NCBI RefSeq assembly: GCF_000430025.1 | Contig: NZ_AUCZ01000008.1 | Location: forward strand, 1-64,000 | DNA from: Flavobacterium suncheonense GH29-5 = DSM 17707 | GTDB taxonomy: Bacteria > Bacteroidota > Bacteroidia > Flavobacteriales > Flavobacteriaceae | DNA length: 64,000 nt | Reading direction: 5' to 3' | In this document: positions 16,539 through 26,200 of the stretch, piece by piece | How the letters are laid out: each line of letters begins with the position of its first letter | Numbering within the stretch: the stretch's first letter is position 1 | Made by a program: the position numbers and the translations under genes | Notes under the pieces: model-generated | What the model was told of the DNA's origin: nothing | The model's input: only the letters and a program-made list of their open reading frames with translations | Databases searched by the model: none

Positions 16539-18650
16539 TTAAAAATCGTAATACCAGTTAAACAAATCAGAACGCAAACCTACTGAGAACCAGACCGTAT
16601 CCGATTTAAAAGTGGTAAGCGTTTCCGTAGCCGGATCAAAATTCCGGTAAATCAGGTTCCCGAAAACTTTCAGGTTCATGACCGGATTTACGACATAGCC
16701 CGCCTGCAAATCGGCAATCATGATATTGGTTTTATTACCCTGTCCGATGGTTACACCGGTGTCTGCATAACGTTCTTCTTCGTAATCGCGATAGATATTG
16801 CCACCGTAATTGGTGTTGGCTCCGCTGTTCTCGAAATCGAAGCCTTTGATTCCGTACACCAATTTAGCATCGCCGAACCAGCGTCCTTTATAATATCGGG
16901 CAATACCGACAAACTCTCTGAAGTTCGCGCCCCACAAATGCCCCATACTCTGGTTGTTGTGTCCGTAATTGGTTAAAATATTGCTGTGCGAATACACATA
17001 CGGACGCACGTGGTTGTATTCCGCCTGCACCATCAGGTTTTTAACCGCAAACGCGTCGTAGTACTTCATACCCAACTGATAGCCGAATTTGTTTTTCCAG
17101 CTTTGCTGCCCGCCTTTCATGTCGCCCAAAGAGAATTCGTCGAGCAAAAACTGACCGTACAGATTCACTTTGCTGTTCCATTTGTATTTGGAGGTCAGTC
17201 CCAATGTGGCATTACCGCTTCTGGACGAAGATGAAAACTCAACCGAACGGTAGAAAATAATCGGGTTTACAAAGTTCAGATCAAAACCTCTGTCGTTGGT
17301 ATTGGTCCAGATTACCGATTCGAAAAAGCCCATATTCCAACGCTTGGTCACATTCCAGCTCAGATAATGGTTGGCCATGTATTTGGTGGCGTAGGTTCTG
17401 TCGACCGTTACTTCCGGACGCACGTCTTTCAGCCACATATAGGTATTGGTATACTTGATTTTCCAGAAGGTTGTATTGATTTTAAAGTACGGATATGGAC
17501 TTGCCGCATCACTGGTTAACAGCGAACGGTAACCGTCTCCGACAAAATTTCTCCCATAACCCAGCTGCAGATTGATCATCTCGTTAGGCACATAGGTAAT
17601 ATTGGCTTCCGCCGACGGAAAATCGAAAGCATCGGTTTTAAATTCCTTGGCGATTCCGATTCCCGGAATGATGGCCGGATTTCCACCCGCTGGCGCCATC
17701 GAGACCGCATAATTGTTGAAATAATCCGCAAAACGGCCCTGGCTTTCAAAAATTGAAGTCGAGAAAAACAGTTCTTTCCCCAAACCACCCTGAATCTGAA
17801 GCCCGCGTGTGTTCACGAAAGTATAATCCGCTTGTTTGCTCTCGAAATCTTTTCCCATGCGCAAATCCCAAATCGGGTTCATGGTAAACCAGTACTTTTC
17901 GCCTTGGATGGCTACTAGGTTTTCGTTCCACAGCTTCCGTCCCCACCATGAGGTTACCGGTTTCATACTCGTTTCATAATCCGATTTCAAATCGTAATAC
18001 TTGGAGACTTCCGCATACGAATACGGTTTAGATGCCGTGTGGTTGTTACTTCCAACGACGTTCATCGCTGCATCGAATCTCCCGTAATTGTTATGGGTAA
18101 ACGGCAGATTCAGATAACTTTTAAACTGCGGGTTCTCAAACTTTTTGTAGACAATGTTGTCGTATTCCTTCAACTCGGCATTCGGGTCGATTGTTTTGCT
18201 TTTCTTCTTGGCCGCTGCCGTTTCCGCCTCTTCTTCCGACTGATACGGCAAAGGTTCCACCAACGGTATGGCTATTTTGATGGAATATTTGGCATAGGTA
18301 GGTTTTCCGGAATATTTCGCCGGTTCCACTTTAGGCAACGCGCCGAAAACACGTTGGGTTTCCTCAATCAGTTCCGGAAAAGCCGCATCGGTATAAAGCA
18401 CTTTAAAAGTTCCCAATGTATCTACCTCAAAAAGAGCGATAACGGTTCCTTTGTAGTTTTTCTCGGTTACCGCAGCCGGCACTTTAAAATTGTGGTACAC
18501 AAAGTTCTGCAGGGTGTTGTAAAAACAGGCTTCCTGCTGCATTCCGGCCAACTGGCATTCCGGAAACACCGGCAACTGTTCTTTGGAAGTCTGTGCGGTA
18601 ACCGTTTGAAATAGGCCAGCAAGAAAAAATATTCGTAAAAAATTATTCAT
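16539..18650 (-). CDS. remB: gliding motility-associated protein RemB
   Basis: A 703-residue secreted or outer-membrane protein with a signal peptide ending at TVTAQ (about residue 20). Residues about 60-135 look like a TonB C-terminal-type domain (KGTVIALFEVDTLG through KYSIKIAIPL). The remainder is rich in aromatic beta-strand segments, with an even spread of Tyr and Trp and a terminal WYYDF, as expected for an outer-membrane barrel. The size and pattern fit RemB, a protein needed for efficient gliding in Flavobacterium johnsoniae; this identification is from memory of the family. It lies 15 bases after deoC on the same strand, so they share a transcript. Confidence 0.7.
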   Translation of the reverse strand: MNNFLRIFFLAGLFQTVTAQTSKEQLPVFPECQLAGMQQEACFYNTLQNFVYHNFKVPAAVTEKNYKGTVIALFEVDTLGTFKVLYTDAAFPELIEETQRVFGALPKVEPAKYSGKPTYAKYSIKIAIPLVEPLPYQSEEEAETAAAKKKSKTIDPNAELKEYDNIVYKKFENPQFKSYLNLPFTHNNYGRFDAAMNVVGSNNHTASKPYSYAEVSKYYDLKSDYETSMKPVTSWWGRKLWNENLVAIQGEKYWFTMNPIWDLRMGKDFESKQADYTFVNTRGLQIQGGLGKELFFSTSIFESQGRFADYFNNYAVSMAPAGGNPAIIPGIGIAKEFKTDAFDFPSAEANITYVPNEMINLQLGYGRNFVGDGYRSLLTSDAASPYPYFKINTTFWKIKYTNTYMWLKDVRPEVTVDRTYATKYMANHYLSWNVTKRWNMGFFESVIWTNTNDRGFDLNFVNPIIFYRSVEFSSSSRSGNATLGLTSKYKWNSKVNLYGQFLLDEFSLGDMKGGQQSWKNKFGYQLGMKYYDAFAVKNLMVQAEYNHVRPYVYSHSNILTNYGHNNQSMGHLWGANFREFVGIARYYKGRWFGDAKLVYGIKGFDFENSGANTNYGGNIYRDYEEERYADTGVTIGQGNKTNIMIADLQAGYVVNPVMNLKVFGNLIYRNFDPATETLTTFKSDTVWFSVGLRSDLFNWYYDF

Positions 18651-18665
18651 TTAAAAAAGAAAAAA

Positions 18666-19409
18666 TTAATATTCATTTTTAGAAACCCCGCCATCCGCAA
18701 TCACTTTAGCAGAAGACGTTCCGATGCGTTTTACCCCCAGCTGAATCATCGTCACAGCCTCTTCATAAGTACGGACGCCTCCGGCCGCTTTTACCGGTAA
18801 TGGAAAAGAGTTCTCCAGCATCAGTTTTATGGTTGGAACAGTTGCCCCGTTAGGTTTGTTGTTTTCGGTTTCATAAAATCCGGTGGACGATTTCACGAAA
18901 ACAAAATCGTACTGGTTTTCCTTGAAATTAGCCACCACCACATTCTTGATCAAAGCCGACAACTGTACAATCTGATGATCGTTTAAGGCCGCCACTTCAA
19001 TAATCCATTTTACCACTTTATGATGCGACAATCCGAGTTTTGTACCTTCCAGAACCTGCTGTTTTACCCATTCGGTTTCGCCTCTTTTGAAGGCTTCGTA
19101 ATCCACCACAAAATCCAAATCGTCGGCACCGTCTGCAATGGCCTGGGCCGCTTCTTTCAGCTTGGCTTCCAGGGTTCCGTTGCCTTCCGGAAAATCGATT
19201 ACGGTTCCTATATCCACCTTAGAATGCTGCGCGGTAATCATCTCTTTGGCCAATTTGACCATTTCCGGACGAATCATAATCAGCTTGAACTTTTCGTCTA
19301 TGGCTTCCTGAATGCAGTTGCGAACGATTTCCAAATTGGCCGCTTTGGTAACACCCGCCTGTGAAGCGGTCTTCAAATAGGTTGAATCTAAATACTGTTT
19401 TATATCCAT
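18666..19409 (-). CDS. deoC: deoxyribose-phosphate aldolase
   Basis: A 247-residue TIM-barrel aldolase that splits 2-deoxyribose 5-phosphate into glyceraldehyde 3-phosphate and acetaldehyde. Visible family features are DIGTVIDFPEG, the DDLDFVVDYEAF segment, the Schiff-base Lys in FVFVKSSTGF and the phosphate-binding VKAAGGVRTYEEA and GTSS near the end. The ATG at 19409 gives the family start MDIKQYLDSTYLK; longer starts would run through the terminator at 19421-19444. That terminator precedes the gene, and the only promoter-like box (TATTTTTA, 19421-19414) is 4 bases from the ATG, so the mRNA could be nearly leaderless. Confidence 0.93.
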   Translation of the reverse strand: MDIKQYLDSTYLKTASQAGVTKAANLEIVRNCIQEAIDEKFKLIMIRPEMVKLAKEMITAQHSKVDIGTVIDFPEGNGTLEAKLKEAAQAIADGADDLDFVVDYEAFKRGETEWVKQQVLEGTKLGLSHHKVVKWIIEVAALNDHQIVQLSALIKNVVVANFKENQYDFVFVKSSTGFYETENNKPNGATVPTIKLMLENSFPLPVKAAGGVRTYEEAVTMIQLGVKRIGTSSAKVIADGGVSKNEY

Positions 19410-19420
19410 GTGATAAAAAT

Positions 19421-19444
19421 AAAAAAATCCCACACAGGTGGGAT
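19421..19444 (-). terminator. intrinsic terminator between VanZ-like gene and deoC
   Basis: A 7-bp stem (ATCCCAC 19427-19433 with GTGGGAT 19438-19444), 4-base loop, then seven T on minus. It follows the VanZ-like stop codon by 15 bases and ends 12 bases before the deoC ATG. Confidence 0.8.
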
Positions 19445-19459
19445 ATTTATTTGTCATTT

Positions 19460-19849
19460 TTATTGACCTGCTTTGGAGTTTTGAGTAAAACGCTTTATCA
19501 GCCACAATACTAAAACCCCAACCGCACTTCCGGTTACGTTAGCCAGAACATCAAGGACATCGGCTTTTCGGGTGGCGGTAAAAATTTCCTGCAACACTTC
19601 AATCAGTGTCCCGTAAAAAAGCGTAAAAAGCAAAACCAAGGTGGCTTTTAAACCAAAACGCCAGTTTACAAACCTTTTTTTAAAGTAACGGAACCACAAA
19701 ACCGTAAACACAAAGTAAAAAACCGCGTGTACCGTTTTGTCCGTTCCGGGAACCGAAACACTTGGAATGGACGAGGTGCTGACCAAACAGGCTACTGCTA
19801 TTCCAACCGTCCAGACAAAGGCCGCGTAGAAATTCTTCTTAGGCTCCAA
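19460..19849 (-). CDS. VanZ-like family membrane protein
   Basis: A 129-residue protein with four membrane segments (about 9-25, 40-55, 68-84, 105-120). The VanZ-like pattern is present: [13 protein letters not shown] in the second helix and the acidic LIEVLQEIF, then [18 protein letters not shown]. The family name comes from a teicoplanin-resistance accessory gene, but most members have no known role. The start is a TTG at 19849 immediately after an in-frame stop, and it overlaps the gcvH end by 11 bases, which points to translational coupling. The pair gcvH-vanZ next to sprA is a familiar flavobacterial neighbourhood. Confidence 0.85.
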   Translation of the reverse strand: MEPKKNFYAAFVWTVGIAVACLVSTSSIPSVSVPGTDKTVHAVFYFVFTVLWFRYFKKRFVNWRFGLKATLVLLFTLFYGTLIEVLQEIFTATRKADVLDVLANVTGSAVGVLVLWLIKRFTQNSKAGQ

Positions 19850-20219
19850 TCAATGCTTTGTAATCGTCTGCAGATAATAAAGAATCGACTTCCGACAGGT
19901 CTGAAATTTTCACTTTAACCATCCATCCTTTGCCGTATGGATCGGTATTTACAGCTTCCGGAGCAGTTTCCAGCTCTTCGTTGAATTCAACAATTTCACC
20001 GGAAAGCGGTAAGAACAAATCCGAAACCGTTTTAACGGCTTCCACTGTTCCGAAAACCTCTTCTTTTGCTAAAGTCTGGTCTAAGGTTTCTACTTCCACA
20101 TAGACAATATCTCCAAGTTCTTTCTGTGCAAAATCAGTGATTCCTACTGTTGCGATATCGCCATCGATGCTTACCCACTCGTGGTCTTTTGTGTACTTTA
20201 AATTAGCTGGTATATTCAT
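19839..20219 (-). CDS. gcvH: glycine cleavage system H protein
   Basis: A 126-residue lipoyl carrier. The lipoylated Lys63 is in the standard [12 protein letters not shown] motif, preceded by [13 protein letters not shown] and [15 protein letters not shown]. It shuttles the aminomethyl group among the P, T and L proteins, none of which is in the window. It has its own -7 box (20239-20246) between it and the sprA stop codon, so it is likely transcribed separately from sprA while sharing orientation. Confidence 0.96.
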   Translation of the reverse strand: MNIPANLKYTKDHEWVSIDGDIATVGITDFAQKELGDIVYVEVETLDQTLAKEEVFGTVEAVKTVSDLFLPLSGEIVEFNEELETAPEAVNTDPYGKGWMVKVKISDLSEVDSLLSADDYKALIGA

Positions 20220-20238
20220 TGTGTTAATTTTTATTTCG

Positions 20239-20246
20239 CAAATGTA
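20239..20246 (-). promoter_or_regulatory. -7 element of gcvH
   Basis: TACATTTG on minus, exact TAnnTTTG, 19 bases upstream of the gcvH ATG. No TTG at -33 spacing. Confidence 0.55.
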
Positions 20247-20280
20247 CTTTATTCGGTGTAACTATAAAATGATTTCCGGA

Positions 20281-23200
20281 TTAATTTCCAAAGTTGTAAC
20301 GCAACGTAAAGCCCGAACGGATATTCGTAATCGGATAGGACGTTGAAATTACCGCTTTGGTAAAGGTATGGTCGTAATAGAAAATCGCGGTCAGGTTTTT
20401 GCTGAACGAATAATCTGCCGTAAATCTAATAGACCAGAGATTCTGTCCGCCGCCCAACTGATTGTTTTCGTAATCCAGATAACGCACTATCGTTTTGCTG
20501 TCGCGGAAGGACAAATCGGCTTTCAAATTCAGATCGCTTTTGATGACTCCGGTCGGATTATCGGCTAAGCTCGAATTGATCGTTACGTCTTTAAAACGGT
20601 AGCCTAATCCGACAATGTATTCATTTCCTCTTACTTCGGTAAGCAAATTGTTGTCGAAACTTAACGAAAGGGCACGGTCGCGTTTCATTTCGGCTAAAAT
20701 TTTCATGGAATTCTTCATTTCAAAGTCAACGCGGATCAACGGATTGAACTGTTCCACCAAATTCACGTTAGCAATAATAGTTTTGGCGTGATAGTTTCCT
20801 CCGGCATCAAAATTATCAATCTCACCCGTATACTGGAAATTCGATCGGAACGAGTTAAGGGTGTACGAAGAACGATAGCCGTGTTGTAAGGAGAAACGCT
20901 TGAATTTGTCTTTGAACCACTGATAACGCATCAGACCGGTATATTTAATCACCCAGTTCGGCAACGGAACATCCCGGAAAGGCCCTGTTTTTACCGAAGA
21001 TGCATCTCCGCCTGTATACGCAGCCAGGAAAGCCGGCAACAATACCTGCTGGCTGTTTTTTCCGAAACCTATAGGATAACCTTCTCCATCTAGGTTCGCC
21101 GGGTTGGACAAATCTATTCCTTTTGCCGTAGCCAATCGGTTGGCTACAATTAAACGGTTTTCGCGAAAATCGTTAAAGGCTTCCGACATTTTCTCATCAC
21201 TCTGGGCAAACGCAGTTTTGATTAAAATCGTTGACATGGAGAAATTTCCATATTCGTACGGCGAACGTGAATTGTAAATTCCGTCGGTTACGTCATATTG
21301 TTCCGAATAATTATTGGACATGGTGCGATTCGCAGTCAAATCAATTTTTAAATCCGGAACCACTTCCAACTGTGCCGTAAGATCTAAGATTTTATTTTTT
21401 ACCTGCGTGAAGTTCTGGTTAAATTCCGGATAATTCGTTAACCATCCGTTTTTAGCCGCTTCGTAACGCACGTCTTCCTGACTTCCCAAGACAAATCCCA
21501 AAGTTGGTTTCGAAGTACCTAAAAATCCGATACGCGGCAAATATCCCGGCAAAACGGTTCCGTTGTTCTCGGTGTAGTTTACCTGAATATTCTTGATACT
21601 GGTTGCTATACCAATCAAACGTTCCGAGAAAAGGCTTCTGTCTTTCGTTGCGGTATTGGTTTGTTTTTGTGCTACTTTTTGACCCGGTTTTGGCGCCTGA
21701 GCTGGTTTTGGTGCTGCTTTAGGCGTTTTCTTAGCGGTAAGTCCGATGTAACGGTAGAACGAATCCATGCTGAAAGCAGTGTTCAATTTATGCGAATTCG
21801 CATTCTGAATGGTGTTCCCCAACTGATAAAGCGTTCCGTTTTCTTCGATGGTAGACATCGCATCCGTAGCACGTTGCCAGTTGTAATCACTGGTATAAGT
21901 GTAGGTGGATTTGATAAAACTCAACGCCGGAATTTTATTAATCGGCAAATCGTAATTCATCACCAGTTGCTGGTTGTGCTGGTTCGGATCACCGATGTTG
22001 AAATAATCATCCCAAATCGTCAAATCGTCAATCGGCATATTGTTCTCGTCGAAATAATTGCGTACAATGTTATTGGTTGCCACCGTATAATTAAAACGCA
22101 GTGATTTCGTCAGATTATAGTTAAACCCATACTGATAGTTAAAAAAGTAATTTCTTCGGTACAGCGGAGAAAGTCCGATACCTTCCACATCCACCTGACG
22201 GAATTTCTGACGGTTGTACTGACGTAAAATCGTAGAAGAGAACGAAATGTTGGTAGGCAAATAGCTGAAGTTAAAATCGCTCAGCATTTTCCAGTAACTG
22301 CTCTTTTTCAAAAACTTATTATTCTTAAGCGGTTCAACAGATTTTGGTTTGAATGTAAACGCATAATCGGCCGAAGTGCGCACTTGCTGATCAACCAAAT
22401 CTTCAATTTCAAAATCGTGGTGCTGCATCTCGTTGAAAGAGTACGAAAGCGTTAAGTTTTCCGGATCGTAAACCCTTTGTTTTTGTTCCGGAGCCCGCTC
22501 TTTTTTAACCCCAATGAAATTCAAACTGGTGCGTTTGGTATAGTCGATAGCACGGTTTTCAATGTTCTTTTTGGTCGCTTCGTCCTGAGTTACGTCTAAA
22601 ATCTGCTGCAATTCGATATCCTGATAATACGGATCGAATTTCGGCGTAATCACCTCTTCCCCAACCGCATAGTTGAACGGCAAGGTAATACCCCATTTTT
22701 TCGGCAATAATTTTCCGAGATTTACATTGGTTACCACATCGTATTGAAAAACATCTTCACGGCTTCTTTCGTTTGGTCCTTGTTCCAGCGAACCAAAACC
22801 AATGGTTGATTTTCTCCCCGTAGCGGAAACGTTGGCAAAATCGGCAAAATTCGTATCCATATTCGCGATGGCTGCCCAACCACCTTTGTTGTCCATATCG
22901 GACATACGCAATTCGTTAAACCAGACTTCTCCGCGAATAGGATCGGCTGAATTTTTATTTTTCACCCCAACCATTAACGTACGCACCAAACCAAAATTCG
23001 GATTCCCTTTAATACCCAAGGTTAATTTACTCGACGACGATCCTAAGAAACTTTCATTGGCAAACTGGATACCATCGTTAACATCGTCATCCGGCGGCAA
23101 CGTGTTTTGCAGCGCCATGATTTTAAGTTTGGTCAGCAACTCCAGCGGTAATTCGATTTCGTTTTCGGCCGGCCATATTTCTTCGGCACTTCGGGCTGAC

Positions 23201-26200
23201 AAATCGGTAACTTTCAGAGGAATTTCCACCTGATAGAAGTTTTCAGTAAAGTCGTTACCAAAACGCAGAAACGCCACCATTTCATCGTTAGCCAAACGGT
23301 CTCCCGTCGGGTCGGCCTCCAAAGCTTCAGCATGCAGGAACATTCGTAGCTTTTTAAACTGGCGCATATCCACACTTACATTTTTAAAGGCCGCACGGGC
23401 ATCTTTAGGTTCCAAACCTCCGATATCCGGAAGGGTGTTGTCTTTTTTATACACCCGCAACGATAACGATTGCTCGTTTTGATTGATAATGGAATTGTTG
23501 TTGTTCAACTGCTCGCGCACCACACCCGGGGGCGACACATAAGGAATCGGAGAGCGACTCGCGTTTTCCTGTACACTTAAAGAGGTGATATCGAAACCGG
23601 TATTGTCGTCGGTTACATCGCTATCATTATAATCCATCGAACTTAAATACCTTCTCCATTCCCCGCGCACCAAATCCAGAGCCCCGAAACGCAAGGTAAC
23701 TTCTTCTTGGAATCCGGTTAAAAACATCCGCATGAAACGGATGGAACGGAAATCCGAAATGGCCCCTTCCACATTGGCTGAGGAAGCTTCCAAAATCGGC
23801 ACTTTATACAAAACCCATTTCACTTTGGTGGTTCCGTTAGATATCGGTACGTTATCGTTAACACGGATATCGGCCACATAATTTTGCCCTACCACAGGAT
23901 TGGGCTCGATTGGAATTTCAAATTTGTAATACGCATCAATCGTGTTCATGGTATTGTCACGGTTGATGTCTTCCACATCCGGTAACGTTGTAGAACCACG
24001 ATTGGAATCTGACAATCCAACCGGTGAATTTCCTTCGGTACCGTTATAATCCCTGTATCGCTGCAACACATTTCCGGACGCACTTAAATAATAGACATAA
24101 TTATCTGCGGCCGGATCTGAGAATCCCGCATACGCCGGATGTTTAACCGCTTCTTCGGCATCGTTTAACCCGTTAAATCCTAAATCCTGAACGGCACGGT
24201 TCCCTTCATTGGCATCGAAAGCGTAAATTAACGATTGTGAGGCCGGTATTTTACCCCAGTTAGACGTATAGGTCGGGACCGTCGAGCCTGATTCCGGCAA
24301 ACCGTTTTCATACATTTTTCGGCCGTCTTTTAAGATGTCTTCGGAAATTTCCCCAAGGTTTAAAACTAATTTTCCGGTATTGGTAATCGGTGTTGTATCG
24401 TCAGGGTTTTGTCCGTAAAACGGATCCATCAACCAAAACTGTACGTATTCCACATTGGCCTGCTCAAAATTTGTCGAGGTAATGGAACGCATGATTCCCC
24501 CCCAATTGGTCTGCGGATTGGCAAAAGTTCCCGTTGCCGCATAATTCGGATCAAAGTTATAAGGACCTCGTTCCTGCGGATAATACGTTAAGTCTAAAGT
24601 ACTTACCACCGTTGACTGTCCTTGGGCAATATCGGTATTCGGATACAATTCGTCGCTGTAAATTCTTCGCACCCGGTTGGAACGCAAATCAGCTGCCGAA
24701 ATTCCGGACGGACGTTGGGAATCGACATAAAAAACCGGATCGATAGTATACCAGGATAATTTGGAACGCCGGTAACCATAAGACAAATCGTCTTCTGCAA
24801 TTTCCCCTCCGTAACCTCTTGGCGTACTGGCAAGTGACCAGGCTTGCGGAGAACGCATGTCGATGGTGGTTTGTGAACCTTCAAAATCGTCTATGTATAC
24901 GGTAGCTTCGCCGTTAAACTGATCGGCTTTTGAAGCGCCCGGCATCAAATAGGCGAATTCCCCTCTTAAGGATAAATTGGATGGCACATCGGTATCTACG
25001 TTGGGCAATTTGTTTACCAATCTTGTAAACAATGGTACTTCCGTGGAAAAGTTTCCGTTGAAACCAAAAATCGTATTATTCACCGACTCCTGACCGTAGT
25101 TGGATTTTTGGGTAAACGGACGTTCCGACATCCGCAATAACGTTCCGCCAATTAAGAATTTATCATTGAATTTATGCTCTACATTCACCCCGAAGAAACG
25201 TCGCGTTTGCTGACCGAACACGGCATTATTTTCCAAAGACACTTCAATAGGCGTATTGGACGCCTGCAGGGACGGATCTAAAATCTGAACGCGGCCCCGC
25301 TGGTAATCTACGGTATAATCGACTCCTTCCACCAACACTCTACCACCGGCCGTTACCACCACGGAACCTTGCGGTACATTGAAAGCACCGATGGAAATCC
25401 CGTCGCCTCCGGTAGATTTGAAGCGCCCTTTGAACTGGAATTTATTCTTTTCGCTTTCCTGTAAAGCAAGCGCCTGTGTTTTGGTATACAGACTTCGGTA
25501 CACGTATTTTTTCTGATTCTGGTTGTAATCCGCTAAACTGTTTGGATCACCCTCGTAGTTTTCGGCAGGATTCAGAGGGTTTTTTAGTTTGTTGAACAGG
25601 TGTTTCCCGAACGGTTCGACAGTAGTAAAAATGATTCGTCCGTTTTGGGTATCAACAGTTAATCCCGGAATAAAATCAAAGAAACCGTCTCCGCCTTCCT
25701 GTGGGTCGTTCGTATAATTTAAGCGGTCCAGATTCAACACTTTTAAAAGCGGTGTTTCTGCCACACCGGCCGGTAATTGCAAAGGAACGTTTCCGGCAGC
25801 GTCTTTAAAAGGCTGAATATAATTCAAAGGGGAAGGATCCGTATACATGATGTTCATGCGGAAATCTTCCTGCGACAATTGGAAAGCTCCCGGAATCTGA
25901 TAAATATTCTTCATCATCAGGTTCCAAACCGGTTCCTGTATGTTGTTCAGACTGCTTTTCAGCATTTTCAGGACAAGACTCTGTGTATTGGGTAAACCTC
26001 CATTTACCTGTGTGGCTTCTACCCCATCCGTTCCAAATTCCCCAACCTGATACACCTGATCTCCCAAAGTATACTGATATGCAACAGCCAAGACTTCATC
26101 GTTAGCCAGACGCTGTGTTAAGGAGATATATCCCAATTGCGGGTGATACGTAAACTCATTGGGGGATAATTTTCGGGCGTTTTCCAGTTTTGCATAATCT

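Noticed and set aside
21661..22104. 147-codon ORF on plus inside sprA
   Set aside because: Antisense to the SprA coding region; low-complexity Arg/Phe-rich composition typical of shadow frames.
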